A DNA stretch of 64,000 nucleotides, from contig SNWL01000009.1 in assembly GCA_004362315.1 (NCBI GenBank), positions 1 through 64,000 on the forward strand, given 5' to 3'. Below the pieces are notes generated by a model. It was not told where the DNA came from. It was given only the letters and a program-made list of their open reading frames with translations, and made no database searches. The translations under genes and the position numbers were made by a program. The number at the start of each line of letters is the position of its first letter. The first letter of the stretch is position 1. Positions 9,479 to 22,343 of the stretch are shown in pieces. This DNA is from Mycobacterium sp. BK086 (GTDB lineage Bacteria; Actinomycetota; Actinomycetes; Mycobacteriales; Mycobacteriaceae).

Positions 9479-9491
9479 CAGACTTGGGTAC

Positions 9492-10384
9492 GTGACGCGT
9501 CCACGCCCCTCCATCGGCCCCGCCATGGCCGGTGCCGTCGATCTGTCCGGCCTCAAGCAGCGAGCCCAGCAGCCCGCCGCCGGTGCCGCCGCCGCGCCCA
9601 GCGGTGGCAGCGAGGTCACCGAAGCGAATTTCGAAGCCGAAGTGCTGGTCAAGTCCGGTCAGGTGCCGGTGGTCGTGGTGCTCTGGTCGCCGCGCAGCGA
9701 TGCCTCGGTGCAGCTGGCCGAAGTCCTCGGCGCGCTGGCCGCCGACGACAACGGCAAGTGGTCGTTGGCCACGGTGAACGTCGACGTGGTTCCGCGGGTG
9801 GCCCAGATGTTCGGCATCGAAGCGGTGCCCACGGTGGTGGCCCTGGCCGGCGGCCAGCCGCTGGCCAGCTTCCAAGGTCCGCAGCCTCCCGAGCAGCTGC
9901 GCCGCTGGGTCGACTCGCTGCTGTCGGCGACGGCCGGAAAGCTCTCCGGCTCAGGCGATTCCGAGGAGGAGGCGGCCGTCGACCCCGCGTTGGCGCAGGC
10001 TCGTGAGCTCCTGGACGCCGGCGAGTTCGGCGCCGCCGCGGCGGCCTACCAGGCCATCCTCGACGCCGATCCCGGTCATGCCGAGGCCAAGGGCGCGCTG
10101 CGCCAGATGACGTTCCTGCAGCGTGCCACCTCGCACAGCCCCGACGCGGTGGCCGCGTCCGACGCGGCGCCCGACGATATCGACGCGGCCTTCGCCGCCG
10201 CCGATGTGCAGATCCTCAACCAAGACGTGATCCCCGCCTTCGATCGGCTGATCGCCCTGGTGCGCAAGACATCCGATGACGACCGCACCAAGGTCCGCAC
10301 GCGCCTCATCGAGCTGTTCGAGTTGTTCGACCCGGCCGATCCCGATGTGATCACCGGCCGGCGCAACCTCGCCAACGCGCTGTA

Positions 10385-10388
<4 letters not shown>
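9492..10388 (+). CDS. Thioredoxin-fold/TPR protein, CnoX/YbbN-like co-chaperone
   Basis: The 298-residue protein has a thioredoxin fold (about 45-150, [20 protein letters not shown], then [15 protein letters not shown]) and a C-terminal TPR-like helical region (about 165-298, [21 protein letters not shown]). The usual WCxxC is replaced by WSPRSD, so it cannot act as a dithiol oxidoreductase. CnoX/YbbN proteins of this layout act as holdase or co-chaperone. The GTG start at 9492 lies 13 bases after the DUF3817 stop. Its stop overlaps the convergent glgB stop by four bases. It equals Rv1324. Confidence 0.88.
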
Positions 10389-12580
<2,192 letters not shown>

Positions 12581-12603
12581 TGCCTAGCTCCTTCCAGTTC
12601 CCG

Positions 12604-14700
12604 TCATTCCCGCCGCAGCAGACTTGCTCTCTGCTCCTGCGGTATCAACGGCATGTTCAAGATGTGCGCGACCGCCCGCGACGGCTCCAGGCGCACATAG
12701 TTCGACTGCCCCCATTGGTATTCCTCGCCGGTGATCTCGTCCCGGACCCAGAACCGGTCGTAGGGGTGCATACCCAATGCGCCCATATCCAGCCACACAG
12801 TGCCTTCCTCCGGGCCGAACGCGTTCAGCGTCACCACGACCAGCACGGTGTCGCCCGACACCGGATCGAACTTGCTGTAGGCCAGCAGGGCGTCGTTGTC
12901 GATGTGGTGATAGGTGATGGTGCGCATCTGGCACAGTGCCGGGTGGACGCGGCGGATCTCGTTGAGGCGCTTGAGGAATGGCTCGAGTGATTGTCCCTGC
13001 GCCAGGGCGCCCTCGAAGTCGCGCGGGCGCAACTCGTACTTCTCGGAGTCCAGATACTCCTCGCTGCCCGGGCGCACCGGCAGGTGTTCGAACAGTTCGA
13101 AGCCCGAGTAGACCCCCCACGACGTGCCCATTGTGGAGGCGAGCACCGCGCGGATCGCGAACATTCCGGGACCGCCTTCCTGCAGGCTTTCGTGCAGGAT
13201 GTCGGGGGTGTTGACGAACAGGTTGGGCCGCGTGTAGTCGGCGTGCTCGGCGATCTGGCGGCCGAACTCCTCGATCTCCCACTTGGCGGTTCGCCAGGTG
13301 AAATACGAATACGACTGGGTGAAGCCGAGTTTCGCAAGCCCGTTGAGCCGCGCGGGCCGGGTGAACGCTTCGGCCAGGAACAGCACGTCAGGGTCGACCG
13401 ATTTGACCTGACTGATCAGCCACGCCCAGAAGTTCGGTGGCTTGGTGTGCGGGTTGTCGACCCGAAAGATCTTGATGCCGTGGTCGATCCAGTGCCGCAC
13501 CACGCGAAGCACTTCGTCGTAGAGTCCGCCGGGATCGTTGTCGAAATTCAGCGGATAGATGTCCTGGTACTTCTTCGGCGGATTCTCCGCATAGGCGATG
13601 GTGCCGTCGGGCAGCTCGGTGAACCACTGCCGGTGGTTCTTCGCCCACGGATGATCCGGCGCGCACTGCAGCGCGAGATCCAGGGCCACCTCGAGGCCGT
13701 TCTCCCGCGCCGCGGCGACGAACGCGTCGAAGTCGTCGATCGTCCCCAGGTCGGGGTGGATGGCGTCGTGGCCGCCTTCGTCGCTGCCGATCGCCCACGG
13801 CGACCCCACGTCGCCGGGCTCGGCCGTCACGCTGTTGTTGCGGCCCTTGCGGTGCACCTTGCCGATCGGGTGAATGGGCGGCAGGTAAACGACATTGAAG
13901 CCCATCGAGGCGACCCGGGGGAGCGCCGCGGCCGCGGTCGCGAACGTGCCGTGCACGGGCCGCCCGCTCGAGTCCCGGCCACCGGTGGAGCGGGGGAACA
14001 GCTCGTACCAAGCGCCGCAGCGCGCGAGCGGCCGGTCCACCCACACCCCGTAGGTGGCGCCACGGGTGACCAGCTCGCGCAGCGGGAACTGCTCGAGCAG
14101 GTCGGTGACGTCGTGGGAGAGCGCCAGCGCCGCACGGGTCAGCGGGTCGCCGGGCTCGCGCAGTGCCGCGGCGGCGTCGAGCAGCGGCGTGCGGCGATCA
14201 CGCGGCACCCCGGTGGCTGCCCGCGCCAGCAGACGCGCGCCGACCAGCAGGTCGTTGTCGAGCTCCGACTCACCTTGGCCGGCGTTGAGTTTCGCGGTCA
14301 CGGCGTGCCGCCATGTGGTGATCGGGTCGCCCCAGCCGTCGATCCGGTACGTCCACAAACCCACCCGATCGGGCACGAACTGGCCGTGAAACAGATCCGG
14401 TGTACGTCCCGTCGCCATTCCATACAGCTGCGGTTTGACCCGGCTGGCCGCCGGCGTCGCGGCGGCCAGATCGGCGCCCTCCAGCGCCTTGACCCGGCGG
14501 GCGGGGCTCTGTCCTAGCTGGGGGTAGGAGGTTCCGAGATAGCGCACCACCAACGTCGCCGCCACCGCGTCATGACCCTCGCGCCACACCGACCCGGACA
14601 CCGGCACCACTTCGCCGACGACCGCTTTGGCCGGGTAGGTACCGCAGGACACGACGGGCGCGACGTCATCGATCTCGATCCGACCGGGCACCCAAACCAC
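12604..14700 (-). CDS. glgE: Alpha-1,4-glucan:maltose-1-phosphate maltosyltransferase
   Basis: GlgE extends alpha-glucan with maltose from maltose-1-phosphate, the last step of the TreS-Pep2-GlgE route. The 698-residue protein is a GH13_3 member. It shows [19 protein letters not shown], the phosphate-site region [19 protein letters not shown], nucleophile Asp in [14 protein letters not shown], acid Glu in [12 protein letters not shown] and the third carboxylate in NTPDILHE. The GTG start at 14700 gives [12 protein letters not shown]; a GTG three codons later is possible. It is divergent from glgP with 194 bases between them. Confidence 0.95.
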   Translation of the reverse strand: MVWVPGRIEIDDVAPVVSCGTYPAKAVVGEVVPVSGSVWREGHDAVAATLVVRYLGTSYPQLGQSPARRVKALEGADLAAATPAASRVKPQLYGMATGRTPDLFHGQFVPDRVGLWTYRIDGWGDPITTWRHAVTAKLNAGQGESELDNDLLVGARLLARAATGVPRDRRTPLLDAAAALREPGDPLTRAALALSHDVTDLLEQFPLRELVTRGATYGVWVDRPLARCGAWYELFPRSTGGRDSSGRPVHGTFATAAAALPRVASMGFNVVYLPPIHPIGKVHRKGRNNSVTAEPGDVGSPWAIGSDEGGHDAIHPDLGTIDDFDAFVAAARENGLEVALDLALQCAPDHPWAKNHRQWFTELPDGTIAYAENPPKKYQDIYPLNFDNDPGGLYDEVLRVVRHWIDHGIKIFRVDNPHTKPPNFWAWLISQVKSVDPDVLFLAEAFTRPARLNGLAKLGFTQSYSYFTWRTAKWEIEEFGRQIAEHADYTRPNLFVNTPDILHESLQEGGPGMFAIRAVLASTMGTSWGVYSGFELFEHLPVRPGSEEYLDSEKYELRPRDFEGALAQGQSLEPFLKRLNEIRRVHPALCQMRTITYHHIDNDALLAYSKFDPVSGDTVLVVVTLNAFGPEEGTVWLDMGALGMHPYDRFWVRDEITGEEYQWGQSNYVRLEPSRAVAHILNMPLIPQEQRASLLRRE

Positions 14701-14894
14701 TCCATTCCTGTTCGGTCTTCAACAAGCTGTCGTCGTGCAGTCGACGCCTTCGTCCTGCACCGGTCGTGAGACTCCTTGCCCCTCGGGGTAACCGCATCCC
14801 GCCCTATTCACACCGTAGTAGCCCGAATGAATGCGGGGGGAAGAAGCACGCGGTCGGCCCTCGGGGCCTTGCAATCTCAGTAAGGTTGGAACGC
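14701..14894. promoter_or_regulatory. Divergent glgE/glgP promoter region
   Basis: These 194 bases separate the start codons of glgE-glgB (minus) and glgP (plus), so both promoters should lie here. I see no convincing paired -35/-10 set or operator. TAAGGTTGGAACGC just before the glgP GTG holds a weak ribosome binding site. Confidence 0.5.
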
Positions 14895-17477
14895 GTGAAG
14901 GCTCTACGCAGGTTCACGGTCCGTGCCCATTTGCCCGATCGGCTCGCAGCGCTCGGTCGGCTGTCGATCAATTTGCGGTGGTCGTGGGACAAACCGACCC
15001 AGGACCTGTTCGCCTCGATCGATCCGCAGCTGTGGCTGCAGACCGGCCAGGATCCGGTGGCGTTGCTGGGAGCCGTCACCCCGGCCCGGCTCGACGCGTT
15101 GGCCACCGACGAGCAGTTCCTGCACGTCCTCGATCAGCTCGCCGCTGATCTGGACGACTACCTGAGTCGGCCGATGTGGTACCAGCAGCAAGACGGTGCG
15201 GGCATGCCGACGGGGATCGCCTATTTCTCGATGGAGTTCGGCGTCGCCGAAGTGCTGCCCAATTATTCGGGTGGTCTGGGGATCCTGGCCGGCGACCACC
15301 TGAAGTCCGCGTCGGATCTCGGCTTGCCGTTGATCGCCGTCGGCCTGTACTACCGGTCGGGGTACTTCCGGCAGTCGCTGACCGCCGACGGCTGGCAGCA
15401 CGAGAACTACCCGTCGCTGGACCCGCAGGGACTTCCGCTGCGCTTGTTGACCGACCCCGCCGGAGCGCCGGTTCTGGTCGAATTGGCGATGCCGGATTCC
15501 AAGGTGCTGCGGGCCCGGGTGTGGGTGGCGCAGGTCGGCCGGATTCCGCTGCTCCTGCTGGACTCCGACATCCCCGAGAACGAGCACGATCTGCGCAACG
15601 TCACCGATCGGTTGTACGGCGGCGACCAGGAACACCGCATCAAGCAGGAGCTGTTGGCCGGTATCGGCGGTGTGCGGGCCATCCGCGCCTTCACCGCGAT
15701 CGAGGGCCGGCCCGCGCCGGATGTGTTCCACATGAACGAAGGCCATGCCGGTTTCCTGGGCGTGGAGCGGATTCGGGAGTACATCTCTGAGCAGCAGCTC
15801 GATTTCGACACCGCACTGACCCTCGTGCGTTCGGCGACGGTGTTCACCACGCACACCCCGGTACCGGCCGGCATCGACCGTTTCCCGGTGGACATGGTGC
15901 AGCGCTACTTCGGCGACGACGGCAAAACCGGTCTGCTGCCCGGAGTTCCGGTCGGCCGGGTGCTGGCCTTCGGGGCCGAGGACGATCCGTCGAAGTTCAA
16001 CATGGCGCACATGGGCCTTCGGCTCGCCCAGCGCGCCAACGGAGTGTCGCTGCTACACGGCCGGGTCAGCCGGACGATGTTCGACGAATTGTGGCCTGGC
16101 TTCGACCCTTCCGAGGTGCCGATCGGCTCGATCACCAACGGCGTGCACGGCCCGACGTGGGCCGCTCCGCAATGGCTGCAGCTCGGCCGCGAGCTGGCCG
16201 GCTCCACCGAGGCGCTCCGCGAGCCCAACGTCTGGCAGCGGCTGCAGGGGGTCGACACCGGCCACATCTGGTGGATCCGCTCGCAGCTGCGCGCACTGCT
16301 GGTCGACGACGTCCGGTTGCGGCTGCGCCGGTCCTGGCTGGAGCGCGGCGCCTCAGATGCCGAACTCGGCTGGATCGCAACGGCTTTCGACCCCGATGTG
16401 CTGACCATCGGCTTCGCCCGCCGCGTTCCGACCTACAAGCGGCTGACCCTCATGCTGCGGGACCCGGCTCGTCTCGAGGCGCTGCTGCTCGACGAGAAGA
16501 AACCCCTTCAGCTGATCGTGGCGGGCAAGTCTCATCCTGCCGACGACGCGGGCAAGGCGCTCATCCAGCAGATCGTGAAGTTCGCCGATCGTCCAGAAGT
16601 GCGGCACCGCATCGCATTCCTGCCCGACTACGACATGTCCATGGCACACCAGTTGTACTGGGGTTGCGATGTGTGGCTGAACAATCCGCTGCGTCCCCTG
16701 GAGGCCTGCGGCACATCGGGCATGAAGAGCGCACTGAACGGCGGGCTCAACCTGTCCATCCGCGACGGTTGGTGGGACGAGTGGTACGACGGCGAAAACG
16801 GTTGGGAGATACCGACAGCCGACGGTCTGGCCGACGAAGGCCGCCGCGACGATCTGGAGGCCGCCGCACTCTACGACCTTCTCGAGCACACGGTCGGCCC
16901 GCGGTTCTACGACCGCGACGACAACGGTGTGCCGATTCGATGGGTCGAGATGGTGCGGCACACGTTGCAGTCGCTGGGTCCCAAGGTGCTGGCATCGCGG
17001 ATGGTGCGCGACTACACCGAGAACTACTACGCCCCGGCCGCACAGTCGTTCGGCCGGACCAGCGCACCAGAGGACGGGTTGCCCTTTGGTGCCGCCCGCG
17101 AGCTGTCGGCGTACCGACTGCGTGCGAAAGAAGCCTGGCCGAGGATCCAGATCACCGATGTGGACAGCACCGGCCTGCCTGACACCCCGCTGCTGGGCTC
17201 GGAGCTGACGCTGACGGCGACCGTGCAGCTGGCCGGGCTGAAGCCTGACGAGGTGGTGGTGCAGGCGGTGCTGGGCCGTGTCGACGCCGCGGACGCCTTG
17301 CAGGACCCCATCACTGTGGCGATGACACTGACCGGTCCTGGCGACGGCGGCACCGACGTCTTCACGACGACGACCCCGCTGCCGCTGGCCGGGTCCCTCG
17401 GATACACGGTGCGAGTGCTGCCGCATCACCCACTGCTGGCCGGTGACAACGAGCTCGGTCTCGTCACGCTGGCGTAA
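14895..17477 (+). CDS. glgP: Glycogen (alpha-glucan) phosphorylase
   Basis: This 860-residue enzyme releases glucose-1-phosphate from alpha-glucan using pyridoxal phosphate. The GT35 barrel shows AYFSMEFGVAEVLPNYSGGLG, HMNEGHAGFLGVERI, FTTHTPVPAG and the pyridoxal-lysine motif CGTSGMKSALNGGLNLS. The C-terminal ~130 residues carry a DUF3417-group extension rather than the vertebrate regulatory part. I chose the GTG at 14895 giving VKALRRFTVRAHLPDRL, close to Rv1328 in length; an upstream ATG at 14766 adds 43 residues of low-quality sequence. It is divergent from the glucan-building genes. Confidence 0.95.
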   Translation: MKALRRFTVRAHLPDRLAALGRLSINLRWSWDKPTQDLFASIDPQLWLQTGQDPVALLGAVTPARLDALATDEQFLHVLDQLAADLDDYLSRPMWYQQQDGAGMPTGIAYFSMEFGVAEVLPNYSGGLGILAGDHLKSASDLGLPLIAVGLYYRSGYFRQSLTADGWQHENYPSLDPQGLPLRLLTDPAGAPVLVELAMPDSKVLRARVWVAQVGRIPLLLLDSDIPENEHDLRNVTDRLYGGDQEHRIKQELLAGIGGVRAIRAFTAIEGRPAPDVFHMNEGHAGFLGVERIREYISEQQLDFDTALTLVRSATVFTTHTPVPAGIDRFPVDMVQRYFGDDGKTGLLPGVPVGRVLAFGAEDDPSKFNMAHMGLRLAQRANGVSLLHGRVSRTMFDELWPGFDPSEVPIGSITNGVHGPTWAAPQWLQLGRELAGSTEALREPNVWQRLQGVDTGHIWWIRSQLRALLVDDVRLRLRRSWLERGASDAELGWIATAFDPDVLTIGFARRVPTYKRLTLMLRDPARLEALLLDEKKPLQLIVAGKSHPADDAGKALIQQIVKFADRPEVRHRIAFLPDYDMSMAHQLYWGCDVWLNNPLRPLEACGTSGMKSALNGGLNLSIRDGWWDEWYDGENGWEIPTADGLADEGRRDDLEAAALYDLLEHTVGPRFYDRDDNGVPIRWVEMVRHTLQSLGPKVLASRMVRDYTENYYAPAAQSFGRTSAPEDGLPFGAARELSAYRLRAKEAWPRIQITDVDSTGLPDTPLLGSELTLTATVQLAGLKPDEVVVQAVLGRVDAADALQDPITVAMTLTGPGDGGTDVFTTTTPLPLAGSLGYTVRVLPHHPLLAGDNELGLVTLA

Positions 17478-17596
17478 CGCTGGGAGTTTCAGAACCGGTT
17501 AGCAGTGCATGGGAGCCACCTGTAGGTTCCCAAAAGGAACGTCGAGGGGTCCCGCATCGGGGCGGACCATCGGCCTCCGGGAAGGCGTTCGGGGAC

Positions 17597-18331
17597 GTGG
17601 TTGTACGTCATGCGGTGCAGATGGCGCTGGTAGGCACCCTGTTGGCGACTCCGGTTCCCGCATGGGCCGATCCCGATCCCGGCGGCCCCGACCTCGGCCA
17701 GCCCGTGGGCGCTGCCGAACCGGTCGCCGATCCGGCCGCTCCGCCCGTCGACGACGGCAAGGTGATGTCCACACCGCCGGCAACCACGAATTCGCCCGAT
17801 GGCTGGACGCTCGCGATCTCGGCCAAGGACGAGGTTCAGATGCCGATCGCGCCGCTCACCACCGCGATCTCGTCGCGTGAGTATGCCGTCAGCGGTGTCT
17901 TCAACGGCGCACTCGACGGACCCGGTGACATGCCGAAGGGCGTATTCGAGGTCGGTTACCAGATCGGCTGCGGCATCGACATGAGCACGTCCAACGGTGT
18001 CGCGTTGGGCGGCACGATGGGCGTCAGCTCTTCGCTCGGATTCATCGGTCTGGACTTCCCGAACGTCGCCGCGGAAGGCCTGCTGCCCGGCGTCGGCGGC
18101 AACCTCGGTGGCGCGATCACCGTCGGCCTCAAGCCGGGCATCATCAACATCGTCCCGGTGACGAAAAAGGAGTACAGGGGCGATCGGCCCTGGGTCTCCA
18201 TCAGCAACTTCCACGTCAAGATCGACGGCTGCGTGGGGGAGTCGTTCATCCGCTCCTATGCGACGTTGTCCAAGTCCACCGACGAGGGTGATGCGATCCT
18301 GTCCTGGTACGGGGTCACCAAGAAGATTTAG
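17597..18331 (+). CDS. MspA-family outer-membrane porin
   Basis: The 244-residue precursor has a signal peptide (about 1-25, ending TPVPAWA) followed by a Pro/Ala-rich linker of about 30 residues not found in MspA itself. The MspA domain then shows GWTLAISAKDEVQM, REYAVSGVFNGAL, FEVGYQIGCGIDMST and a C-terminal GCVGESFIRSYATLSKSTDEGD. MspA-type octamers form water-filled channels through the mycolic-acid membrane for small hydrophilic solutes, and are typical of fast-growing mycobacteria. The start is a GTG; an in-frame GTG follows at codon 7. Confidence 0.92.
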   Translation: MVVRHAVQMALVGTLLATPVPAWADPDPGGPDLGQPVGAAEPVADPAAPPVDDGKVMSTPPATTNSPDGWTLAISAKDEVQMPIAPLTTAISSREYAVSGVFNGALDGPGDMPKGVFEVGYQIGCGIDMSTSNGVALGGTMGVSSSLGFIGLDFPNVAAEGLLPGVGGNLGGAITVGLKPGIINIVPVTKKEYRGDRPWVSISNFHVKIDGCVGESFIRSYATLSKSTDEGDAILSWYGVTKKI

Positions 18332-18337
18332 TCAGCG

Positions 18338-18847
18338 TCAACGACTTTCAGTGCGCGCGGCCGCATCGGGAGTGAGGACGTACAGTCCGGCAATCGTGTG
18401 ATCGTCCCAGAAGGTGATGCGAGCGACGAACCCGCCGGCCTCGAAGCTCAATGGTGTGTTGGTGGTGGTGAAGTCGCCGGTACGCACGGCCGCGGTGTCG
18501 CCGTGGCTCTGGTAAGCCCCAGCCGATTCCAGGATCTGACCCCACGCCCCGGCAAGGTCGTCCTCGGTGAGCCCCTCGCGCATCGTCGCATCAAAGCGCG
18601 CGCTGACGTCGGCCCACCGGGCATGGACGAGATCGCCGATGACGGTCCTCGCCAGGTCGGCTGCCTCAGGCAGCGGAGTCGGGTTGCCGTAACGCTGGAA
18701 AACGGCCTGCTGGGGTACGCCGGCCGCTGCGCCGATCTCCTGCCAGGTTCGACCTGACTCTCGTGCTTGTTGCACGGCAGCGGCCATCATCGCCTCGGCC
18801 TGGTTCTGGGCATCGCGTGCTGCGCGCACCGATTCGAGTGGATCCAT
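18338..18847 (-). CDS. HTH protein with C-terminal DUF3887-like domain
   Basis: The 169-residue protein starts with a helix MDPLESVRAARDAQNQAEAM and a helix-turn-helix-like SGRTWQEIGAAAGVPQQAVFQRYG (about 30-55), followed by a NTF2/DUF3887-like part (about 60-165) with DLVHARWADVSARFDATM and FVARITFWDDHTIAGLYVL. The combination suggests a small sensor-regulator, but I do not recognise a named relative. Its stop lies six bases from the stop of the porin gene on the other strand. Confidence 0.75.
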   Translation of the reverse strand: MDPLESVRAARDAQNQAEAMMAAAVQQARESGRTWQEIGAAAGVPQQAVFQRYGNPTPLPEAADLARTVIGDLVHARWADVSARFDATMREGLTEDDLAGAWGQILESAGAYQSHGDTAAVRTGDFTTTNTPLSFEAGGFVARITFWDDHTIAGLYVLTPDAAARTESR

Positions 18848-18871
18848 CTCCCGAGTGTGCCCTCAGATCGA

Positions 18872-20314
18872 TCACGGGAACCGTTTGATGCAGCGATCCT
18901 GATCGCCGAGTACTCCGATGCGGAACGCGTCGATGCGGTTGAACCCGGCGGGAACCGACTCACCGTTGATATCGCTGGCGACCAGGCCGTTGGTCAGCAG
19001 ACCCGCGACGGCCTCGTCGATGTCACCGGCGGTCAGCGCGACGGTGTTCCCGTCGGATGTGGTGACTTCCTTGGACAGCTTGGTGGTGGCCACACCCGTC
19101 AGGCAGGCGGTGCGCAATCCGGCCTCGGCATTGTCGAGCACCAACCCGCCGCGCTCGTGCTGCACCGCAAGCATGTAGCGCGACACCAGCACCGAGTACG
19201 CGGTGTTGTCGCCGGTGACAAGGACGTTGTCCTCGCCCTCGTTGGAGGCGCCCATCTTCTCCAGCGCGGGCAGGTCGACGGCGATGGTGTTGGTCTTGGG
19301 GCAGAACGACACCGGCTCGCTGGGCCGGGCGTCGGGGCACTTGGCGGCCAAGGAGGCATCGAAGCTCAGCGTCGGCGGGGCCTTCGGCTTGAACAGGATG
19401 TTCATCGCCTCGACGATCGCCCGGACCGACTCCTCGGTCACCGGCCACTCACCGGTTTGGTCGCTCTGCAGCTCGATCGGCAGATCGCCGCGGCGCTGGC
19501 CGATCTCCTTGGCATCGATCGCCGCACAGGACGAGGCCCCGTCGGTGAAGCCGAATTGGAAGGCCGAGATCCGCTCGAATGCCGAGCCGTGTTCGTCGCC
19601 GCCATCGGAGTAGTCGTCCTGGCTCAGCAGCGGGTCGCGGAACGAAATCATCGCGGCCAGAAGATTATTCAGGCCGTCACCGGTGCTCAGCGTGAACCGC
19701 TTCGAATTGCCTTCGGCTACCCAGCGCATGTAGACGCCTGCCAAGCAGTCGGCCTGCTGCTCGGCCACGAGTGTCGGGGTGCCCTTCTTGTTCAACTTGG
19801 ACATCCGCTGAATCGCGTGCCCGTATTCGTGGGCCAGCACCATTGTGATCGCCATGTCGCCGTTGGCTTGTCGCAACGCGGGCAGCAGTACGCCGCGATC
19901 CCAGCCGATCGTGTTGTCGTCCTCGCAGAAGCCCGCGTTGATCAACCCTGACGTCGAGTCGCCGCAGAATTCGCCGTCGTACTCGTTGGAGTCCCAGGAG
20001 ATCAGGTCCTTCACCGGCTTGAAGCTGCCGTCGAAGGTGCCCTTGTAGGCGTCGGTCCAGAACGCCTCGAGATCGCTGATCGACTGCACGGCGATCTCGT
20101 CGTCCTTGCCGCCGTCGGAGTGGGAGACCTTGCGGCTGGGCTCCTCGGCATTCGACCGCAGGCCGCTGGCCCCGTCGACCGCCTGCAGACCGCCGACCTT
20201 GAACGGGTCGTCGAACACCGAGACGGCCTTGCCCGCGATGGTCGTGCCGCAACCGGCCAACACCACTGCGGTGCTCACGATCGCGAGCAGGCGTGCGAGG
20301 GATCGTCGCTGCAT
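18872..20314 (-). CDS. Lipoprotein zinc metallopeptidase, YpfJ-like
   Basis: The 480-residue protein has a lipoprotein signal (AVVLAGC at about 18-24, Cys24 to be lipidated) and a neutral zinc metallopeptidase core with the HExxH motif in VLAHEYGHAIQRM and the third-ligand helix EQQADCLAGVYMRW. It therefore acts at the cell surface. The ATG at 20314 was chosen; the longer frame to 20578 runs back into the antisense of dinG. Four paired cysteines in the second half suggest disulfides. Confidence 0.88.
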   Translation of the reverse strand: MQRRSLARLLAIVSTAVVLAGCGTTIAGKAVSVFDDPFKVGGLQAVDGASGLRSNAEEPSRKVSHSDGGKDDEIAVQSISDLEAFWTDAYKGTFDGSFKPVKDLISWDSNEYDGEFCGDSTSGLINAGFCEDDNTIGWDRGVLLPALRQANGDMAITMVLAHEYGHAIQRMSKLNKKGTPTLVAEQQADCLAGVYMRWVAEGNSKRFTLSTGDGLNNLLAAMISFRDPLLSQDDYSDGGDEHGSAFERISAFQFGFTDGASSCAAIDAKEIGQRRGDLPIELQSDQTGEWPVTEESVRAIVEAMNILFKPKAPPTLSFDASLAAKCPDARPSEPVSFCPKTNTIAVDLPALEKMGASNEGEDNVLVTGDNTAYSVLVSRYMLAVQHERGGLVLDNAEAGLRTACLTGVATTKLSKEVTTSDGNTVALTAGDIDEAVAGLLTNGLVASDINGESVPAGFNRIDAFRIGVLGDQDRCIKRFP

Positions 20315-20357
20315 GAGGGTCACCCTAGTGGCGCGCCGGGCCTCTACCGGTCCCAAT

Positions 20358-22343
20358 TCAGGACGTGGCGTCACCGCGGAGCCGCTGGAGTGCCTGTCTG
20401 ACGCGTGCCGGGTCGGTGGTCGGCCAGAACGGCGGCAGCGAGGCGCGCAGGTAGCCGCCGTATCGAGCGGTCGCCATCCGCGAGTCCAGCACCGCGACCA
20501 CACCGCGGTCGTCGGCCCGGCGCAGCAGCCGGCCCGCGCCCTGGGCCAGCAGCAGCGCGGCGTGCGCGGCCGCCACACTCATGAACCCGTTGCCGCCGCG
20601 GGCGGCGACGGCCCGCTGGCGCGCGGTCAGCAGCGGATCGTCGGGGCGGGGGAACGGGATGCGATCGATGAGCACCAGCGACAGTGACGGGCCCGGCACG
20701 TCGACGCCCTGCCAGAGCGACAGCGTGCCGAACAGCGAAGTCTCGGGGTCGGCGGCGAAACGTTCGACCAGCGCCGCGGTTCCGTCGTCGCCCTGGCACA
20801 GGATCGGGGTGTCGAGCCGCGCCCGCAACGCCTCGGCTGCGGCCTTGGCAGCGCGCATCGAGGAGAACAGTCCGAGGGTGCGCCCACCGGCGGCCTCGAT
20901 CAGTCCGGCGATCTCGTCGAGCTGTTCGGTGTTGCCGGAGCTGTCGCGTCCCGGCGGCGGCAGGTGTGCGGCCACGTAGAGGATGCCCGACTTGGCGTGC
21001 TCGAACGGGGAGCCGACGTCCAGGCCGGTCCACTTGGGGCCGTCGCCGAGTCCCCATGCGCCGGCCATCGCGTCGAACGATCCACCGACGGTCAGTGTCG
21101 CCGACGTCAAAACCGTTGTGGCACTGTCGAACAGCCGGGTGCGTAACAGTCCCGCCACCGACAACGGTGCCACCCGCAACACCGGACGAAGGGTGCCGCG
21201 GTTGTCCTCGTGGTCGAGCCACACCACCTCGGTGCGGTCGGGGATGGCGGGCACGAACGAATCCAGCACCCGGGATGCGGCGTCGCCGATCTCGGTCAGC
21301 GCCGCGATCGCCTCACTGCGGGCGGCGGCGGCCTTGGGGTCCTTGGGGGACGGATCGATATCGCCGCGCGCGGCGGTGGCCGCATCGCGCAGCGCCGTCA
21401 CGTAGGTGGCGAACTCGTCGTCGATGAAGTCCAGCCGCCCGGGCTCCGCATCGTGGATGGCGGAGGAGAACGTCGCCACCGCCGCTTCCATCCGCTGCAC
21501 GAGCTGCGGGCTGACCAGGCGGGCGATCCGCCGGACGGCCACGCCGAGTGGGGCGGGGGTCAGCTCGGCGGTGGCCACCGACGTCACCCGGTCCACCAGT
21601 TCGTGGGCCTCGTCGACCACCAGATACTCGTGCTCGGGCAGCACCGCGGCGTCGGCGATCGCGTCGATGGCCAGCAGCGCGTGATTGGTGACGATGATCT
21701 CGGCGCGACCGGCTTCGCCGCGCGCCCGCTCAGAGAAGCAGTCGGTGCCGTACGGGCAGCGCGCCATGCCCAGGCACTCCCGGGCCGACACGCTGACCTG
21801 CGACCAGGACCGGTCGGGCACGCCCGGCTTCAGTTCGTCACGATCGCCGGTCTCGGTCGACGACGCCCACTCCGTCAACCGCGCGACGTCGCGGCCCAAC
21901 GCGGTCGCGGCGGCCGGGGCGAACAGTTCCTCCTGCGGGGCGTCGGCGGGGTCTTCACTGCTCCCGTTGTGAATCTTGTTCAGGCACAGATAGTTTCGAC
22001 GCCCCTTCAGGAGCGCGAACTTAGGTCGCCGGGGCAGGGCGGCGGCCAGTGCGTCGACCAGCCGGGGCAGATCGCGGTCGACGAGCTGGCGCTGCAGGGC
22101 GATGGTCGCGGTGGACACCACGACGGGGGTCTCGTCGGCGACGGCCCTGGCGATCGCGGGGATGAGGTAGGCCAGCGACTTCCCGGTTCCGGTGCCGGCC
22201 TGCACCGCCAGATGCTTGCCGCCCGCGAACGCCTCGGCGACCGCCTCGGCCATCTGCACCTGGCCCGGCCGCTCATTGCCGCCCAGCGCGGCCACCGCCG
22301 TCGCCAGCAACTCGGTCACCGGCGGGAGATCGTCCGCGCTCAC
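20358..22343 (-). CDS. dinG: ATP-dependent DNA helicase, DinG/XPD-like
   Basis: The 661-residue superfamily 2 helicase has Walker A AGTGTGKSLAYL (about 50), the DEAH box VVDEAHELVD and a 4Fe-4S cysteine set between them (NYLCLNK, then RECLGMARCPYGTDC). C-terminal helicase motifs include LFGTLSLWQGVDVPG and GAGRLLRRADDRG. The start is the GTG at 22343, which overlaps the pncB stop as GTGA; the longer ATG version inside pncB is rejected. It unwinds 5'-tailed duplexes and R-loops in repair. It equals Rv1329c. Confidence 0.95.
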   Translation of the reverse strand: MSADDLPPVTELLATAVAALGGNERPGQVQMAEAVAEAFAGGKHLAVQAGTGTGKSLAYLIPAIARAVADETPVVVSTATIALQRQLVDRDLPRLVDALAAALPRRPKFALLKGRRNYLCLNKIHNGSSEDPADAPQEELFAPAAATALGRDVARLTEWASSTETGDRDELKPGVPDRSWSQVSVSARECLGMARCPYGTDCFSERARGEAGRAEIIVTNHALLAIDAIADAAVLPEHEYLVVDEAHELVDRVTSVATAELTPAPLGVAVRRIARLVSPQLVQRMEAAVATFSSAIHDAEPGRLDFIDDEFATYVTALRDAATAARGDIDPSPKDPKAAAARSEAIAALTEIGDAASRVLDSFVPAIPDRTEVVWLDHEDNRGTLRPVLRVAPLSVAGLLRTRLFDSATTVLTSATLTVGGSFDAMAGAWGLGDGPKWTGLDVGSPFEHAKSGILYVAAHLPPPGRDSSGNTEQLDEIAGLIEAAGGRTLGLFSSMRAAKAAAEALRARLDTPILCQGDDGTAALVERFAADPETSLFGTLSLWQGVDVPGPSLSLVLIDRIPFPRPDDPLLTARQRAVAARGGNGFMSVAAAHAALLLAQGAGRLLRRADDRGVVAVLDSRMATARYGGYLRASLPPFWPTTDPARVRQALQRLRGDATS

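Noticed and set aside
12991..14517. A 508-codon plus-strand frame opposite glgE
   Set aside because: glgE is conserved over its full length with all catalytic residues, and the opposite frame shows no family.
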